Shown here: one piece after another, positions 8,838 through 17,671 of the stretch | Position numbering within the stretch: the stretch's first letter is position 1 | How the letters are laid out: the number at the start of each line of letters is the position of its first letter | NCBI GenBank assembly: GCA_017525225.1 | Contig: JAFXTB010000003.1 | Coordinates: 1 to 64,000 of the forward strand | Source: Kiritimatiellia bacterium | Lineage (GTDB): Bacteria > Verrucomicrobiota > Kiritimatiellia > RFP12 > UBA1067 | Direction: 5' to 3' | DNA: 64,000 bases | Program-made: the position numbers and the translations under genes | The notes under the pieces: model-generated | Databases searched by the model: none | The model's input: the letters and a program-made list of their open reading frames with translations, nothing else | Told to the model about the DNA's origin: nothing

Positions 8838-11800
8838 CGCCACCTTCATCGTCACCGGGCCGAGGATCCCGTTGTCCACGAGCGGGGTATCGGCCGTGAA
8901 CTCCGGCACCGTTTTCCCGCGATGCTCGCCCACAGGGTGGACTGCGTTGTATATGAAGCCGTTCGCCTCGGAGCTGGTCACCGCGATCTCAAGCTCGTTG
9001 AGCCCGGGCTTGACGAAGGGCGCGATGTCGGCGCGGTACGGAGATCGGCCGAGCGTCGCCGCGCATGCGCCGTTGACGCGCACCACGGCCTGCGTCTCCA
9101 CCCGGCCGAGGTCGAGCGTCAACGGCCGGCCCGCGCACTCCGGCGGCAGCACGAAGCGCGCATGGTAGGTGGCCGTGCCCGAGAAGTAGCGTGCGCGCGC
9201 GGAATGGCTCTTGCGCAGATCGTCGAACGCGGCACGCCACGGCACGAGCACCTGCATCGTCACGGACCTCGGCGTAAGGTAGCGGTCCCTCGGGAACTCC
9301 ACGCGCCAGGGGCCGTCGAACCGCGTCTCGCCCAGGCCCACCTTCTTCGCGTACGCGGGGATGGGCTCCACGACCTTGCCCAGCTTCTGGGACTCCACAT
9401 CGAAGTCATGCGCGATGTAGGCGCCGCCCGAATCCATGAACACGACAAGCCTCCTCATCTCCTCGTCCGTAAGCTTCACGCCATGGTGGCCCGCCTTCAG
9501 CATCCTGTAGAGGGGCGAGGCGAGCGCGCCGTTCCTTCCCGGCTCGGAATACGACTGCACGAACGCATCGCGCTGGCGGCCGCTCTTCTCCCAGCCACGT
9601 CCCGAGTAATGGTTGGTGTAGAACTTCACGAGCGAGCGCGAGATGAATTCGCAGAACGACCTGCAGAAGCCGAACGGGTTGGCCGCCAGGTCGCCGCGCC
9701 TGAGGTCCGGCATCCCCTCCTTGCGCCTCTCGCCGTGGCAGGATACGCATCTGGCGTCGAGGACAGGCTGCACGAGGCGCGGGTAGTTGTACGGCTTCGA
9801 ACCATCGGGCTCGGGCGCTATGCGCGAAGGCGCCCGCTTCAACGCCGTGGGCGTGGGACCGGACACGTTGCGCATGCGTTCCTCGCGGCTCTCGTGGCAT
9901 CCGTTGCAGGTGAGCGTCTCGCCAGGCGCCACGTACGTGTCGGACCGCATCGTCTGCACGGCGCATCCATCGGCATCGAGCGCCTGGAAGAATATCGGCA
10001 CGCCCACGGGCGCCTCGAACGCGGCGCTACCATCCTCCTCCACCGGCACCGTTCCCAGGCACTGGCGGCCGGGCGTCTGGTCGCACGCGCCAAGCCTCGG
10101 GACGCCGTCGAAGGGCAGGGTCTTCGGCAGTATCTCCCAGATGCGCAGGGCCTTTATGGAGCCAGGCTTCGCCGCCTCCTCGGGGAAGGGATAGCGCGAG
10201 TTGTACACGTTCATCAGCTGCACGACGGCGGTCTTCGGCAGCTCGGCCTCGGGGATGGGGTCGGGGCGGCGACCGTCGGCGTCGGCAGGGCGCCCGGTGA
10301 GCGTCTTGTGCGGGATCACGGGCGGCTTGCGCCTAGCCTGCAGCGGCATCGGGTCGAAGCAGGATATGGTCGGATGCGAATAGATGCATATCTTGTTGCC
10401 GAAGGCGTCGAGAAGCGTCACGTCGTACTTGCGCCGCACGGTGTCAGGCGGACTGTCGGGATACTGGCTGTTGGCGGCGCCGTCGTACACGCAGATGTGG
10501 TATTTCTCCGAGAGCGGCCAGTCGGTGGCGTACGCGCCCGAGAACTTGCTCAAGCCGTGGGTCACCTCGGACTCCGGAAAGAGCTGGTCGGGCGTGAGGC
10601 GCTTGAGCTGGCCCATCGCGCCATCGTCGTGCGCGGAGGGGTCTATCATCACCAACGAGCCTCGTATGAGAGAATGGTGGCTGCATGCCGTGGCCACGTA
10701 GAGCCGCGAGCCGGGAACCGCCCGTATGGACTGCTGGGCGTGGCATCCGATCCACTCGTTCGTGCGCGTGTTGCCCTGCAGCTCGCGCGGGTCGCGGCCG
10801 TCGGGATAGGTGGTCCAGGCATGGTGCGCCTGGTTGAAGCCGCGGTCCACGTAGTCCCAGCGCATGTAGACGATGCGTCCGTCGTTGTCCACGCTAGGCT
10901 CGAACTCGTTCGTCTCGTGCGGCGAGATGCACACCATGTCGGATCCATCGGGGAACATGGTATGGAGCGTGTAGTTGGGCACCTCGCGCTGGTGGCAGCG
11001 TCCGTATCCGCCGCGCCGCTCGCTGCAGAACACGATCCGCCCGTTGGGGAGCCAGCACGGGAAGAGGTCGTTCACGGCACCCTGCGTGATCTGCACCAGC
11101 CCGGAGCCGTCGGCGCGGCAGCGGAAGATGTGGAACACGGTCGAGTCGTCCCATTCGCGGAGGCGGGACTCGCCCTCGGTGGCGGAGAATACGATCTCCT
11201 CGCCGTCCCATGAGACGTCCGGCGAGAGGAACGCGAAGTTGGACTCGCTGTCCCAGCCTGCGCGGTTCACGAGGATGCGCCCCTTCAGCGCGCCCTCTTC
11301 GACCTTCTGCCTGAAGAGTATGCTGCGCGCCACGGGACGCTTCCCTTCGGCGAACGGCTCGTCTACCACGTAGATGCCGTTGCCGCGCGATATGCCCTTG
11401 ATCCTCGCATGGAAGCCGAAGAACTGGTCGCAGACGTGCGGACCCCATTCGTACTCGTTCGGCGGCTCTACCTCCCGGCCGATGAAAAGAAGCCTGCGTA
11501 TGCTCCTCACGAGTGGATTCGCGAATGCGATGCGCCGCCTCAGGCGCATGGTCTTCGCGAAGACCAGATACCGCGCATCGCCATCTGCCACGTCGGTCGA
11601 GGCCGCCTTGTCCGCAAGCGACTCAAGCTGCGCGGCAAGCGAGGAGAATGTCTCGCCGGATGAAAAGCCGTCGGCGTCCGCCATGCCAGCCTTGGCCCGT
11701 TCGCTAGCCACGTCCGCCGCGAGCGCCTTCGTGCGCCTGAGCAGCACGTCGAGCGGATCGCGGTCGTCCGCATGGATGAGCGCCTCCTGGTTGAAGCACT

Positions 11801-12038
11801 GCTCCGCCGGAGGCTGGTACTTGGGCGAGCATGTGATGGAACGCACGGCGGTGCGGTCCTTGTCCCAATGCGCGAGGTCGCGTTCGAGAAGACGCCATGT
11901 CTTCTGTATCTCGTCGCGTTCATCGGCCACGGACGGAAACTCGCCCGGCACGTCGGCAACGGCTGCGCAGGCCAACAATGCGGCCGCCATGCATAGCGCC
12001 ATGCCGCCACCCCGGATCGTCAACTTCGAACTGTCCAT
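8823..12038 (-). CDS. Exported hydrazine-synthase-alpha-like beta-propeller protein with two CxxCH heme motifs
   Basis: 1071 residues. A signal peptide (MALCMAAALLACAAVA, residues ~12-27) is followed by a helical region, a TolB/WD-like propeller (LSPDVSWDGEEIVF, GRIVFCSERRGG, GRIVYMRWDY), then two c-type heme sites, CNGCH near residue 700 and CVSCH near 755. The last ~150 residues form a beta-sandwich module. This arrangement matches the HzsA-related proteins scattered through PVC bacteria that do not make hydrazine. A true hydrazine synthase role is unlikely, since beta and gamma subunits are absent here. GGAGGAG ten nt before ATG 12038 fixes the start. Monocistronic, with its own promoter. 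Confidence 0.75.
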   Translation of the reverse strand: MDSSKLTIRGGGMALCMAAALLACAAVADVPGEFPSVADERDEIQKTWRLLERDLAHWDKDRTAVRSITCSPKYQPPAEQCFNQEALIHADDRDPLDVLLRRTKALAADVASERAKAGMADADGFSSGETFSSLAAQLESLADKAASTDVADGDARYLVFAKTMRLRRRIAFANPLVRSIRRLLFIGREVEPPNEYEWGPHVCDQFFGFHARIKGISRGNGIYVVDEPFAEGKRPVARSILFRQKVEEGALKGRILVNRAGWDSESNFAFLSPDVSWDGEEIVFSATEGESRLREWDDSTVFHIFRCRADGSGLVQITQGAVNDLFPCWLPNGRIVFCSERRGGYGRCHQREVPNYTLHTMFPDGSDMVCISPHETNEFEPSVDNDGRIVYMRWDYVDRGFNQAHHAWTTYPDGRDPRELQGNTRTNEWIGCHAQQSIRAVPGSRLYVATACSHHSLIRGSLVMIDPSAHDDGAMGQLKRLTPDQLFPESEVTHGLSKFSGAYATDWPLSEKYHICVYDGAANSQYPDSPPDTVRRKYDVTLLDAFGNKICIYSHPTISCFDPMPLQARRKPPVIPHKTLTGRPADADGRRPDPIPEAELPKTAVVQLMNVYNSRYPFPEEAAKPGSIKALRIWEILPKTLPFDGVPRLGACDQTPGRQCLGTVPVEEDGSAAFEAPVGVPIFFQALDADGCAVQTMRSDTYVAPGETLTCNGCHESREERMRNVSGPTPTALKRAPSRIAPEPDGSKPYNYPRLVQPVLDARCVSCHGERRKEGMPDLRRGDLAANPFGFCRSFCEFISRSLVKFYTNHYSGRGWEKSGRQRDAFVQSYSEPGRNGALASPLYRMLKAGHHGVKLTDEEMRRLVVFMDSGGAYIAHDFDVESQKLGKVVEPIPAYAKKVGLGETRFDGPWRVEFPRDRYLTPRSVTMQVLVPWRAAFDDLRKSHSARARYFSGTATYHARFVLPPECAGRPLTLDLGRVETQAVVRVNGACAATLGRSPYRADIAPFVKPGLNELEIAVTSSEANGFIYNAVHPVGEHRGKTVPEFTADTPLVDNGILGPVTMKVAPPGT

Positions 12039-12112
12039 CTGCTTTCGCTCCTCCATGAATCGAATGCCCTTCTCCGCCGCCCAGCATCCTGGCAACCGGC
12101 GGAAGCGTAGAT

Positions 12113-12118
12113 ATTATA
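12113..12118 (-). promoter_or_regulatory. Extended -10 promoter of the heme-motif protein
   Basis: On the minus strand TATGGTATAAT contains a consensus -10 with a TG extension, about 75 nt before the ATG at 12038. No clear -35 is visible. Confidence 0.5.
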
Positions 12119-12147
12119 CCATACAAAAGGGCATGGACGGCACATCT

Positions 12148-13236
12148 TCAAGAAACTTTTACATCCGCAAGAAGCCCGCCAATGATCGCATCGCACACCT
12201 CCATGCCACGCGCCGTGGGCGCATACGCCGTACCTCGCCTTGCCAGAAGTCCCTCGGCGACATTGAAATCCAGTTCGCGCCGCCAGCCTTCGAGCAGCGG
12301 CGCCAGCACCGGACGGCGCGCCACGGCGGCATCTGGATCGAAGCCGGCGCGCGTACGGAGCGCGAACAGCTCGCGTTCCTGCGCGTCCTCCAGCGCGGAG
12401 ACCTTCCGGCGGACATACCCATTCCCCTCGCCAACAGTACGTACCAGTCCCTCGCGTCCATGCGCACCGTCACCCAGGCCCACATAGTCCTCGCCGCGCC
12501 ACACGGCGCAGTTATGGCGACACTCGAACCCCGCTCGCGCATGGTTGGATATCTCGTAGCGATCCAGCCCGGCGGCGGCGAGCATCCCCGCCACCTCGGC
12601 AAGGGCGTCAAGCGTCTGGTCATCGCCGGGAAGTACCGCCCTGCCACGACGGATGTCCTTGTCAAGCGCCGTGCCCGGTTCGCGGATGAGCGAGTATGCG
12701 CTCACATGCGCCGGACGCAGCCTCTCGAGCATCCTCGGCAGAATCTCCCGGTGCGTACGCGCGCCTGGCGGCGCCGGATGGCCCACGATGAGATCGAAGC
12801 CCGAGTTGGGGAATACGCGGCGGACGGCCTCGAACGCCTCCACTGCCTCGGCGGACGTGTGGGTGCGTCCCATGGCGGCGAGCGTGGCGTCGTCGAACGA
12901 CTGCACCCCGAGCGATATGCGGTTCACCCCGCCGGCAGCAAGCGCCACGAGCGTCCCGGGCGTGGCGTCCGCCGGGTGTAGCTCCACCGTGAACTCGGCA
13001 TCGCGCGAAAGCCCCCTTTCGCGAAGCACCCTGAAGATCGGCCCGAGGTCGCAGAGCGCGGGCGTGCCACCGCCGAGATAGACGGTGTTCCACCCGCTCT
13101 CCGGCCGGGCACGTATCTCGTCCGCCAGACGCGCCGCGTAGGCGTTCCGGACGGATTCCGACGCGCCGGCGCGTGACTTGAGAGCGCAGTACGCGCACTT
13201 GCGGCGGCAGAACGGGAAGTGTAGGTAGAGGTTCAC
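12148..13236 (-). CDS. hemW: HemW-like radical SAM protein (heme chaperone / coproporphyrinogen dehydrogenase-like)
   Basis: 362 residues. The N terminus LYLHFPFCRRKCAYC supplies the CxxxCxxC cluster of the HemW/HemN radical-SAM group, followed by YLGGGTP and ISLGVQSFDD. The region EISNHAR...HNCAVWRGEDYVGLGDGAHG is typical of HemW. It probably binds an iron-sulfur cluster and SAM and handles heme in the cytoplasm. Start is a GTG at 13236 overlapping the previous stop (GTGA), with no ribosome site of its own, so translation depends on the upstream gene. Confidence 0.85.
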   Translation of the reverse strand: MNLYLHFPFCRRKCAYCALKSRAGASESVRNAYAARLADEIRARPESGWNTVYLGGGTPALCDLGPIFRVLRERGLSRDAEFTVELHPADATPGTLVALAAGGVNRISLGVQSFDDATLAAMGRTHTSAEAVEAFEAVRRVFPNSGFDLIVGHPAPPGARTHREILPRMLERLRPAHVSAYSLIREPGTALDKDIRRGRAVLPGDDQTLDALAEVAGMLAAAGLDRYEISNHARAGFECRHNCAVWRGEDYVGLGDGAHGREGLVRTVGEGNGYVRRKVSALEDAQERELFALRTRAGFDPDAAVARRPVLAPLLEGWRRELDFNVAEGLLARRGTAYAPTARGMEVCDAIIGGLLADVKVS

Positions 13237-13931
13237 CTGTTGAATGGCAGTATCGACCAGCAGTAGAGAAGGAAGCGCCACACGGCGAGATAGGCGGCGG
13301 ACACGTGCGCGCAGAAGGTCCGCCACACCTCCACGGAAGAGATCTCCGTGACAACCAGCATCCATACGACCACGCCCAGCACGTTGAACGTCCAGATGAA
13401 CACCCACGAGAAGAGATGCCCGTATTCGACGACGTCCGGCTGGCGCTGCGCCAGCGAGCGGAGGGTGAAGCACACGTGGAAGCACCAGGTGAAACCAACC
13501 GCGAAGAGCCACGCACCGGTCCACGGCAGAGGCGACACGAAGAGGCGCGTCGCCAGCGCCACCAGCACCACGACCATCGTGTAGAAAGGGAAGAAGTACG
13601 GCGCGAGCGTGATCAGCACGTTGGATTTGGTGAGCGTGACCGAGCCTCCATTGAGCGAGACCTTGAGGTTGGAGACCCGCGCCCCGAAGGCGAGAGCCCA
13701 CACCGCATGCGTGAGCTCGTGCCCCAGTACGTACAGCCGCACGGGCTTGGACGGCAGCGCCATCCACAGGACGAGAAAGGCCGCGAATCCGCCGCCTGCC
13801 GCAAGCAGGACGTGCGGAAGGCCCGAGCCGCCGGAAACCGCCACCTTCTTGAACACATCTGCGAACAGCGGCACAAGCGCCACCGCAAGCGGCAACGCCA
13901 CGACGGCAAGAAGGAAACGCAGCGCACCCAC
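13233..13931 (-). CDS. Membrane protein with HELTH zinc-protease-like motif
   Basis: 232 residues with about six hydrophobic segments. GHELTHAVWA near residue 71 is an HExxH motif at the edge of a membrane segment, as in site-2-type (M50) peptidases. I do not see a clear second metal-ligand motif such as LDG or NPDG. It lies between ftsB-like and hemW genes and overlaps the latter. Similar uncharacterised membrane proteins occur in PVC genomes; protease activity is only a possibility. Confidence 0.6.
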   Translation of the reverse strand: MGALRFLLAVVALPLAVALVPLFADVFKKVAVSGGSGLPHVLLAAGGGFAAFLVLWMALPSKPVRLYVLGHELTHAVWALAFGARVSNLKVSLNGGSVTLTKSNVLITLAPYFFPFYTMVVVLVALATRLFVSPLPWTGAWLFAVGFTWCFHVCFTLRSLAQRQPDVVEYGHLFSWVFIWTFNVLGVVVWMLVVTEISSVEVWRTFCAHVSAAYLAVWRFLLYCWSILPFNR

Positions 13932-13943
13932 GGCCTTGCGGCT

Positions 13944-14228
13944 TCAGTTCTCGAACACGAACACCAGCTCGTTCGGGAATACGCGCCGGTTCTCGCGCGC
14001 CAGCGCCTCCACGAACTCGCGGTCGGTGGTGAACCGGCGCTGGCGGTCGCGGATGGCCGCGATCTCGCGCTTCTTCTCCTCGATGCGCTGGCGGATCTCG
14101 TCGCGCTGGCGGCTGAGACCCTGCGCCTGGTCGTACTTAGGGTACGACATTATCGCCCCGATCACCAGCACGGCGCCAAAGGCGATAAAGAAGAATATCT
14201 GGCAAAGTTTGTCCCAAAATTTTCCCAT
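13944..14228 (-). CDS. ftsB: Septum formation initiator (FtsB/DivIC-like) protein
   Basis: 94 residues: a short cytoplasmic N terminus, one transmembrane helix (about residues 8-27, IFFFIAFGAVLVIGAIM), then a coiled coil (residues ~38-70) and a short C-terminal domain ending NELVFVFEN. Length and layout match FtsB/DivIC, which bridge FtsL and FtsQ in the divisome. ATG 14228 sits exactly 7 nt after a TAAAAT -10 box, so the mRNA is predicted to be leaderless; upstream in-frame ATGs lie beyond that promoter and are not used. First gene of the ftsB-protease-hemW operon. Confidence 0.7.
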   Translation of the reverse strand: MGKFWDKLCQIFFFIAFGAVLVIGAIMSYPKYDQAQGLSRQRDEIRQRIEEKKREIAAIRDRQRRFTTDREFVEALARENRRVFPNELVFVFEN

Positions 14229-14235
14229 GCCGGAT

Positions 14236-14264
14236 ATTTTAGAAAAAAGACCGTGGCAGGTCAA
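14236..14264 (-). promoter_or_regulatory. Promoter of the ftsB-like operon, leaderless geometry
   Basis: TTGACC (14259-14264), a 17-nt spacer and TAAAAT (14236-14241) on the minus strand. Seven nt separate the -10 from the ATG at 14228. Confidence 0.65.
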
Positions 14265-14276
14265 CCCCAAATCTGA

Positions 14277-14282
14277 TATAAT
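14277..14282 (+). promoter_or_regulatory. -10 box of the lipoprotein-hisC-thrC operon, leaderless geometry
   Basis: A perfect TATAAT followed by 7 nt and the ATG at 14290. It is divergent from the ftsB promoter within a ~60-nt region. The -35 is weak. Confidence 0.6.
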
Positions 14283-14289
14283 TATCGCC

Positions 14290-14829
14290 ATGAAAACACC
14301 CGTATTGATCTTGGCGATGGCGGCCGCACTGGGCATGTGCGCCGGATGCTTCACCATGGCATCGGCGACCACGGAATCCCTCAGAAACTCCTTCCATACA
14401 GGGATGTCCGGCAAGCCTCGCGAGCATGTGGTGGTGGCGAACTACGGATGGTTCCTCTTCAACGCCGTGCCGATCGTATGCGGCAACTCCCGCAAGGGCG
14501 CCTCGTTCCCGTGGGTGTTCTTCCGCGACGAGGTCACCACGGACATCGTGCACGCCCGCCTTACGGACTATGCCTCGCGCAAGGGCGCGAACGTCGCAGA
14601 GCTCAACCTCTACATCAACGACAACGTGCTGTTCGAGGTTCCGGGGACGTCCATCCCGATCCCCATGCCGTACGTCCTGTGCTACAAGGAGCGGCTCGTC
14701 TCGGCGCTGCTGATCGATCCGCCGCCTCCCCCGCCCCCGCCCGGCGAGGAGACCGCAGTCGGCAACGACGCGCAGAAGAACGAGGTGAAGCGTCTTCTAG
14801 GCAACATTCCAGATGGAGGTGTGAAATGA
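14290..14829 (+). CDS. Lipoprotein of unknown function (paralogue of the next gene)
   Basis: 179 residues with a lipoprotein signal (LILAMAAALGMCAGC, lipobox ending at Cys-19/20). The core contains NYGWFLFNAVPIVCGNS and a later DDEVTT-like acidic stretch; it ends with an eight-proline run and a charged tail. Its core aligns by eye with the neighbouring lipoprotein (NSGWELFKFIPLASGNP), so the pair are tandem duplicates. Probably anchored in the outer or inner membrane facing the periplasm. First gene of a six-gene operon with amino-acid genes. Confidence 0.7.
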   Translation: MKTPVLILAMAAALGMCAGCFTMASATTESLRNSFHTGMSGKPREHVVVANYGWFLFNAVPIVCGNSRKGASFPWVFFRDEVTTDIVHARLTDYASRKGANVAELNLYINDNVLFEVPGTSIPIPMPYVLCYKERLVSALLIDPPPPPPPPGEETAVGNDAQKNEVKRLLGNIPDGGVK

Positions 14830-15236
14830 AGTCCCTTTCGGCCATCATGGCCTGCGCACTTCTCTTCGCGGGCTGTGCATCCATCCGCCACTCCACCTCG
14901 TTCAACGGCGTGAAGGTGGAGGACAACGAGGAACCGCTCGAGATCGTGGAGGTGGAGAACTCGGGATGGGAGCTGTTCAAGTTCATCCCGCTCGCCAGCG
15001 GCAATCCGCTCAAGCCTAACCGCTTCTCATGCCGGTGGTTCACCGACACCGTGACCCTCCAGAACAACCTCAATCTTCTGGAGATGGAGATGAAGTCCAA
15101 GGGCGCCACGCGCTTCACCAACCTCACGAGCCGCAATTCAGAGGAGACGTTCCTCTTCATACTCATCACCCGCAACGCCTACCACACGTCCGCCGTGCTG
15201 CTCAAGGGCGTTCCGTCCAAGGACGTATCAAAATGA
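14826..15236 (+). CDS. Lipoprotein of unknown function (second paralogue)
   Basis: 136 residues. Signal MKSLSAIMACALLFAGC gives a clear lipobox (FAGC). The mature part contains ENSGWELFKFIPLASGNP and matches the preceding gene in order and spacing of motifs, but lacks its proline-rich tail. ATG 14826 overlaps the upstream stop (ATGA). No function recognised. Confidence 0.7.
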   Translation: MKSLSAIMACALLFAGCASIRHSTSFNGVKVEDNEEPLEIVEVENSGWELFKFIPLASGNPLKPNRFSCRWFTDTVTLQNNLNLLEMEMKSKGATRFTNLTSRNSEETFLFILITRNAYHTSAVLLKGVPSKDVSK

Positions 15237-16291
15237 AGGTCGCACGCCATGTACGGGCCTTGACGCCGTATACTCCCGGCGAACAGCCTGGAAGCCGCCG
15301 CGTCGTGAAGCTCAACACGAACGAGAACCCATACCCGCCGTCGCCACGATGCGCGAAGGTCCTTGCCAGCTTCGATCTCGACCGCCTTCGCCGCTACCCG
15401 GACCCGCTGTGCGGTGCGCTGCGCGAACGCCTAGCCAGGATCTGGGGAACCGTGCCGGAGCGGATCTTCATCGGCAACGGGTCCGACGAGATCCTCACGC
15501 TCGCGGCCAGGGCGTTCGTGGAGGACGACGAGGCGATCGGCTCGCTCGATCCCAGCTATTCGCTGTACAAGACGCTTGCGGCGATACGCAACGTGCCGTT
15601 CGTCCCCACGCCGCTCGCCGCCGACTTCACGTGGAACGGACGCATAGCCGCCGGCGGCAGGGACGGAAAGGTGTCGCTCTTCCTGCTCACCAACCCCAAC
15701 GCGCCAACGGGCGTGATGGCGGATGCTGATACGATCGCCGCCGCCGCCAGGAGATTTCCGGGCGTGCTCGTCGTCGACGAGGCGTATGCCGACTTCTCGG
15801 CGGCAAACGCCGTGCCGCTGGTGACCGCGGCCGGGAACCGCAACGTGATCGTGATGCGTACGCTCTCGAAGTCCTTCTCGCTCGCGGGGCTGCGCCTCGG
15901 CTACTGCATCGGGCCCGAGGATCTCATCGAGGCCCTCTACAAGGTGAAGGATTCGTACAACGTCGATGCCGTGGCGCAGGCCGTGGCGCTCGCCGCGCTG
16001 AACGACCTCAGATGGATGAACGCCAATGTGCGGAAGGTGCGCCGCACGCGGGCATGGCTCGCGAAGGAGCTCGCCAGGCGCGGCTGGGACGTGCCGCCAT
16101 CGGAATCGAACTTCCTTTTCGCACGTCCGCCCCGGCGGCCGGCGGCGGAGCTCTTCGAGGCGCTCAGGGCGCGGCGGATCTTCGTGCGCTACTTCAAGGG
16201 ACCGCGCACCGGGGACCGCCTTCGCATCACGATAGGCACGGACCAGGAGGCCCGCACCCTCCTCGAAGCGCTGGACGCGCTTGGCGCATAG
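15233..16291 (+). CDS. hisC: Histidinol-phosphate aminotransferase
   Basis: 352 residues, fold-type I PLP aminotransferase. KLNTNENPYPPSP at the N terminus, IGNGSDEIL, TNPNAPTG, VDEAYADFS and TLSKSFSLAGLRLGY (PLP lysine in the SKS segment) are the standard HisC order. It converts imidazole-acetol phosphate and glutamate to histidinol phosphate; close relatives also act on aromatic amino acids. ATG 15233 overlaps the lipoprotein stop (ATGA). Confidence 0.88.
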   Translation: MKVARHVRALTPYTPGEQPGSRRVVKLNTNENPYPPSPRCAKVLASFDLDRLRRYPDPLCGALRERLARIWGTVPERIFIGNGSDEILTLAARAFVEDDEAIGSLDPSYSLYKTLAAIRNVPFVPTPLAADFTWNGRIAAGGRDGKVSLFLLTNPNAPTGVMADADTIAAAARRFPGVLVVDEAYADFSAANAVPLVTAAGNRNVIVMRTLSKSFSLAGLRLGYCIGPEDLIEALYKVKDSYNVDAVAQAVALAALNDLRWMNANVRKVRRTRAWLAKELARRGWDVPPSESNFLFARPPRRPAAELFEALRARRIFVRYFKGPRTGDRLRITIGTDQEARTLLEALDALGA

Positions 16292-16325
16292 TCCAAAAGG
16301 CACATTCAAAAGAAGGAACAGAGCA

Positions 16326-17666
16326 ATGGTATACCCCGAACTTCCGCATGACGTCAACTCGCCGACGCATCCCGTATCGGCCATGGACTACATGCCCGTA
16401 GAACCCCTCCGCGCGCTGCAGCTGCACCGCCTCCAATGGACGGTCAAGTACGCCTACGAGCGCGTGCCACTCTTCCGCAAGCGCTGCGACGAGCGCGGCG
16501 TCAGGCCCGAGCACATCAAGACGCTCGCCGACATCAAGCTGCTCCCCTTCTCGAAGAAGACCGACCTGCGCGACGAGTATCCGATGGGACTGAGAGGCGC
16601 GCCGATGGACGAGATCGTCCGTTTCCACTGCTCCTCCGGCACCACGGGCAAGCCCATCTGCATCCCCAACACGATGCAGGACATCGAGGTGTGGAAGAAC
16701 GGCGCGATGCGATGCCTGACGATGTACGGCATCCGCGCGGGCGACGTGATACAGGTCGCCTACGGCTACGGGCTCTTCACCGGCGGCCTCGGCCTCCACT
16801 ACGGTGGCGAGGGTCTCGGCTGCGCCGTGCTGCCCATCTCCGGCGGCAACACCGAACGCCAGATCATGCTCATGCGCGACCTCGGCGTCACGGCGATCGC
16901 GGCCACGCCATCCTACTTCCTGCGCATCATGGACGAGGCGAAGAAGCAGGGCGTCGACTTCCGGCGCGACACGAAGCTGCGCCACGGCATCTTCGGTGCC
17001 GAGCCGTGGACGGACGAGATGCGCGACACCATCGAGCGCGAGACGGGAATCATCGCCCACGACATCTACGGCCTCACCGAGATAGCGGGGCCCGGCGTGG
17101 CGGGAGCCTGCTCGCACCGCACGGGCCTCCACATCTGGGAAGACCACTTCTACCCCGAGATCATCGACCCCGAGACGCTTGAACCGCTGCCCGACGGCGA
17201 GACGGGCGAGCTCGTGTTCACCACGATCTCCCGCTGCGGCACGCCGATGATCCGCTACCGCACGCGCGACCTCACGCGCCTCCACACGGAGAAGTGTCCG
17301 TGTGGCAGGACGATGCGCGTGATGGACCGCATCTCCGCCCGCTCGGACGACATGCTCATCATCCACGGCGTGAACGTGTTCCCGGGACAGATCGAGGCCG
17401 GTCTCCTCCGCGTGCCCGAAGTCGCCCCGCACTACCAGATCGTGCTCGAATCCACCGACACGCTCGACCGCTTCGAGATCAAGGTGGAGGTGACGGACGA
17501 GGCGTTCTCGGACGACATCCGCCACATGGAGAACCTCCGCAAGCGCGTCCTCGACGCCGTGAAGTCGATCATCGGCCTCACCCCGAAGATCTCCCTCGTG
17601 GAGCCGAACACCCTTCCGCGCTCGGAAGGCAAGATCAAGCGCGTCATCGACAACAGAAAGAAGTAA
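16326..17666 (+). CDS. paaK: Phenylacetate-CoA ligase-like AMP-forming enzyme
   Basis: 446 residues. HCSSGTTGKP is the adenylate-forming P-loop, DIYGLTEIAGPG the second core motif, YRTRDLTRL and DMLIIHGVNVFPGQIE the hinge and C-terminal domain, and KIKRVIDN carries the catalytic lysine near the end. This is the PaaK branch, activating an aryl-acetate to its CoA thioester. In anaerobes such genes are commonly paired with an ACT-domain protein, as here, and may serve aryl-acid scavenging for aromatic amino acid synthesis. Start at 16326 follows GGAACAGAGCA. Confidence 0.85.
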   Translation: MVYPELPHDVNSPTHPVSAMDYMPVEPLRALQLHRLQWTVKYAYERVPLFRKRCDERGVRPEHIKTLADIKLLPFSKKTDLRDEYPMGLRGAPMDEIVRFHCSSGTTGKPICIPNTMQDIEVWKNGAMRCLTMYGIRAGDVIQVAYGYGLFTGGLGLHYGGEGLGCAVLPISGGNTERQIMLMRDLGVTAIAATPSYFLRIMDEAKKQGVDFRRDTKLRHGIFGAEPWTDEMRDTIERETGIIAHDIYGLTEIAGPGVAGACSHRTGLHIWEDHFYPEIIDPETLEPLPDGETGELVFTTISRCGTPMIRYRTRDLTRLHTEKCPCGRTMRVMDRISARSDDMLIIHGVNVFPGQIEAGLLRVPEVAPHYQIVLESTDTLDRFEIKVEVTDEAFSDDIRHMENLRKRVLDAVKSIIGLTPKISLVEPNTLPRSEGKIKRVIDNRKK

Positions 17667-17671
17667 CCGCC

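Noticed and set aside
8922-11213. 763-codon plus-strand frame
   Set aside because: Lies opposite the di-heme protein gene; Arg/Leu/His-rich product without domains. A GC-rich shadow frame.
8823-12038. Genuine anammox hydrazine synthase
   Set aside because: No beta/gamma subunits or other anammox genes; neighbours are sugar catabolism and housekeeping.
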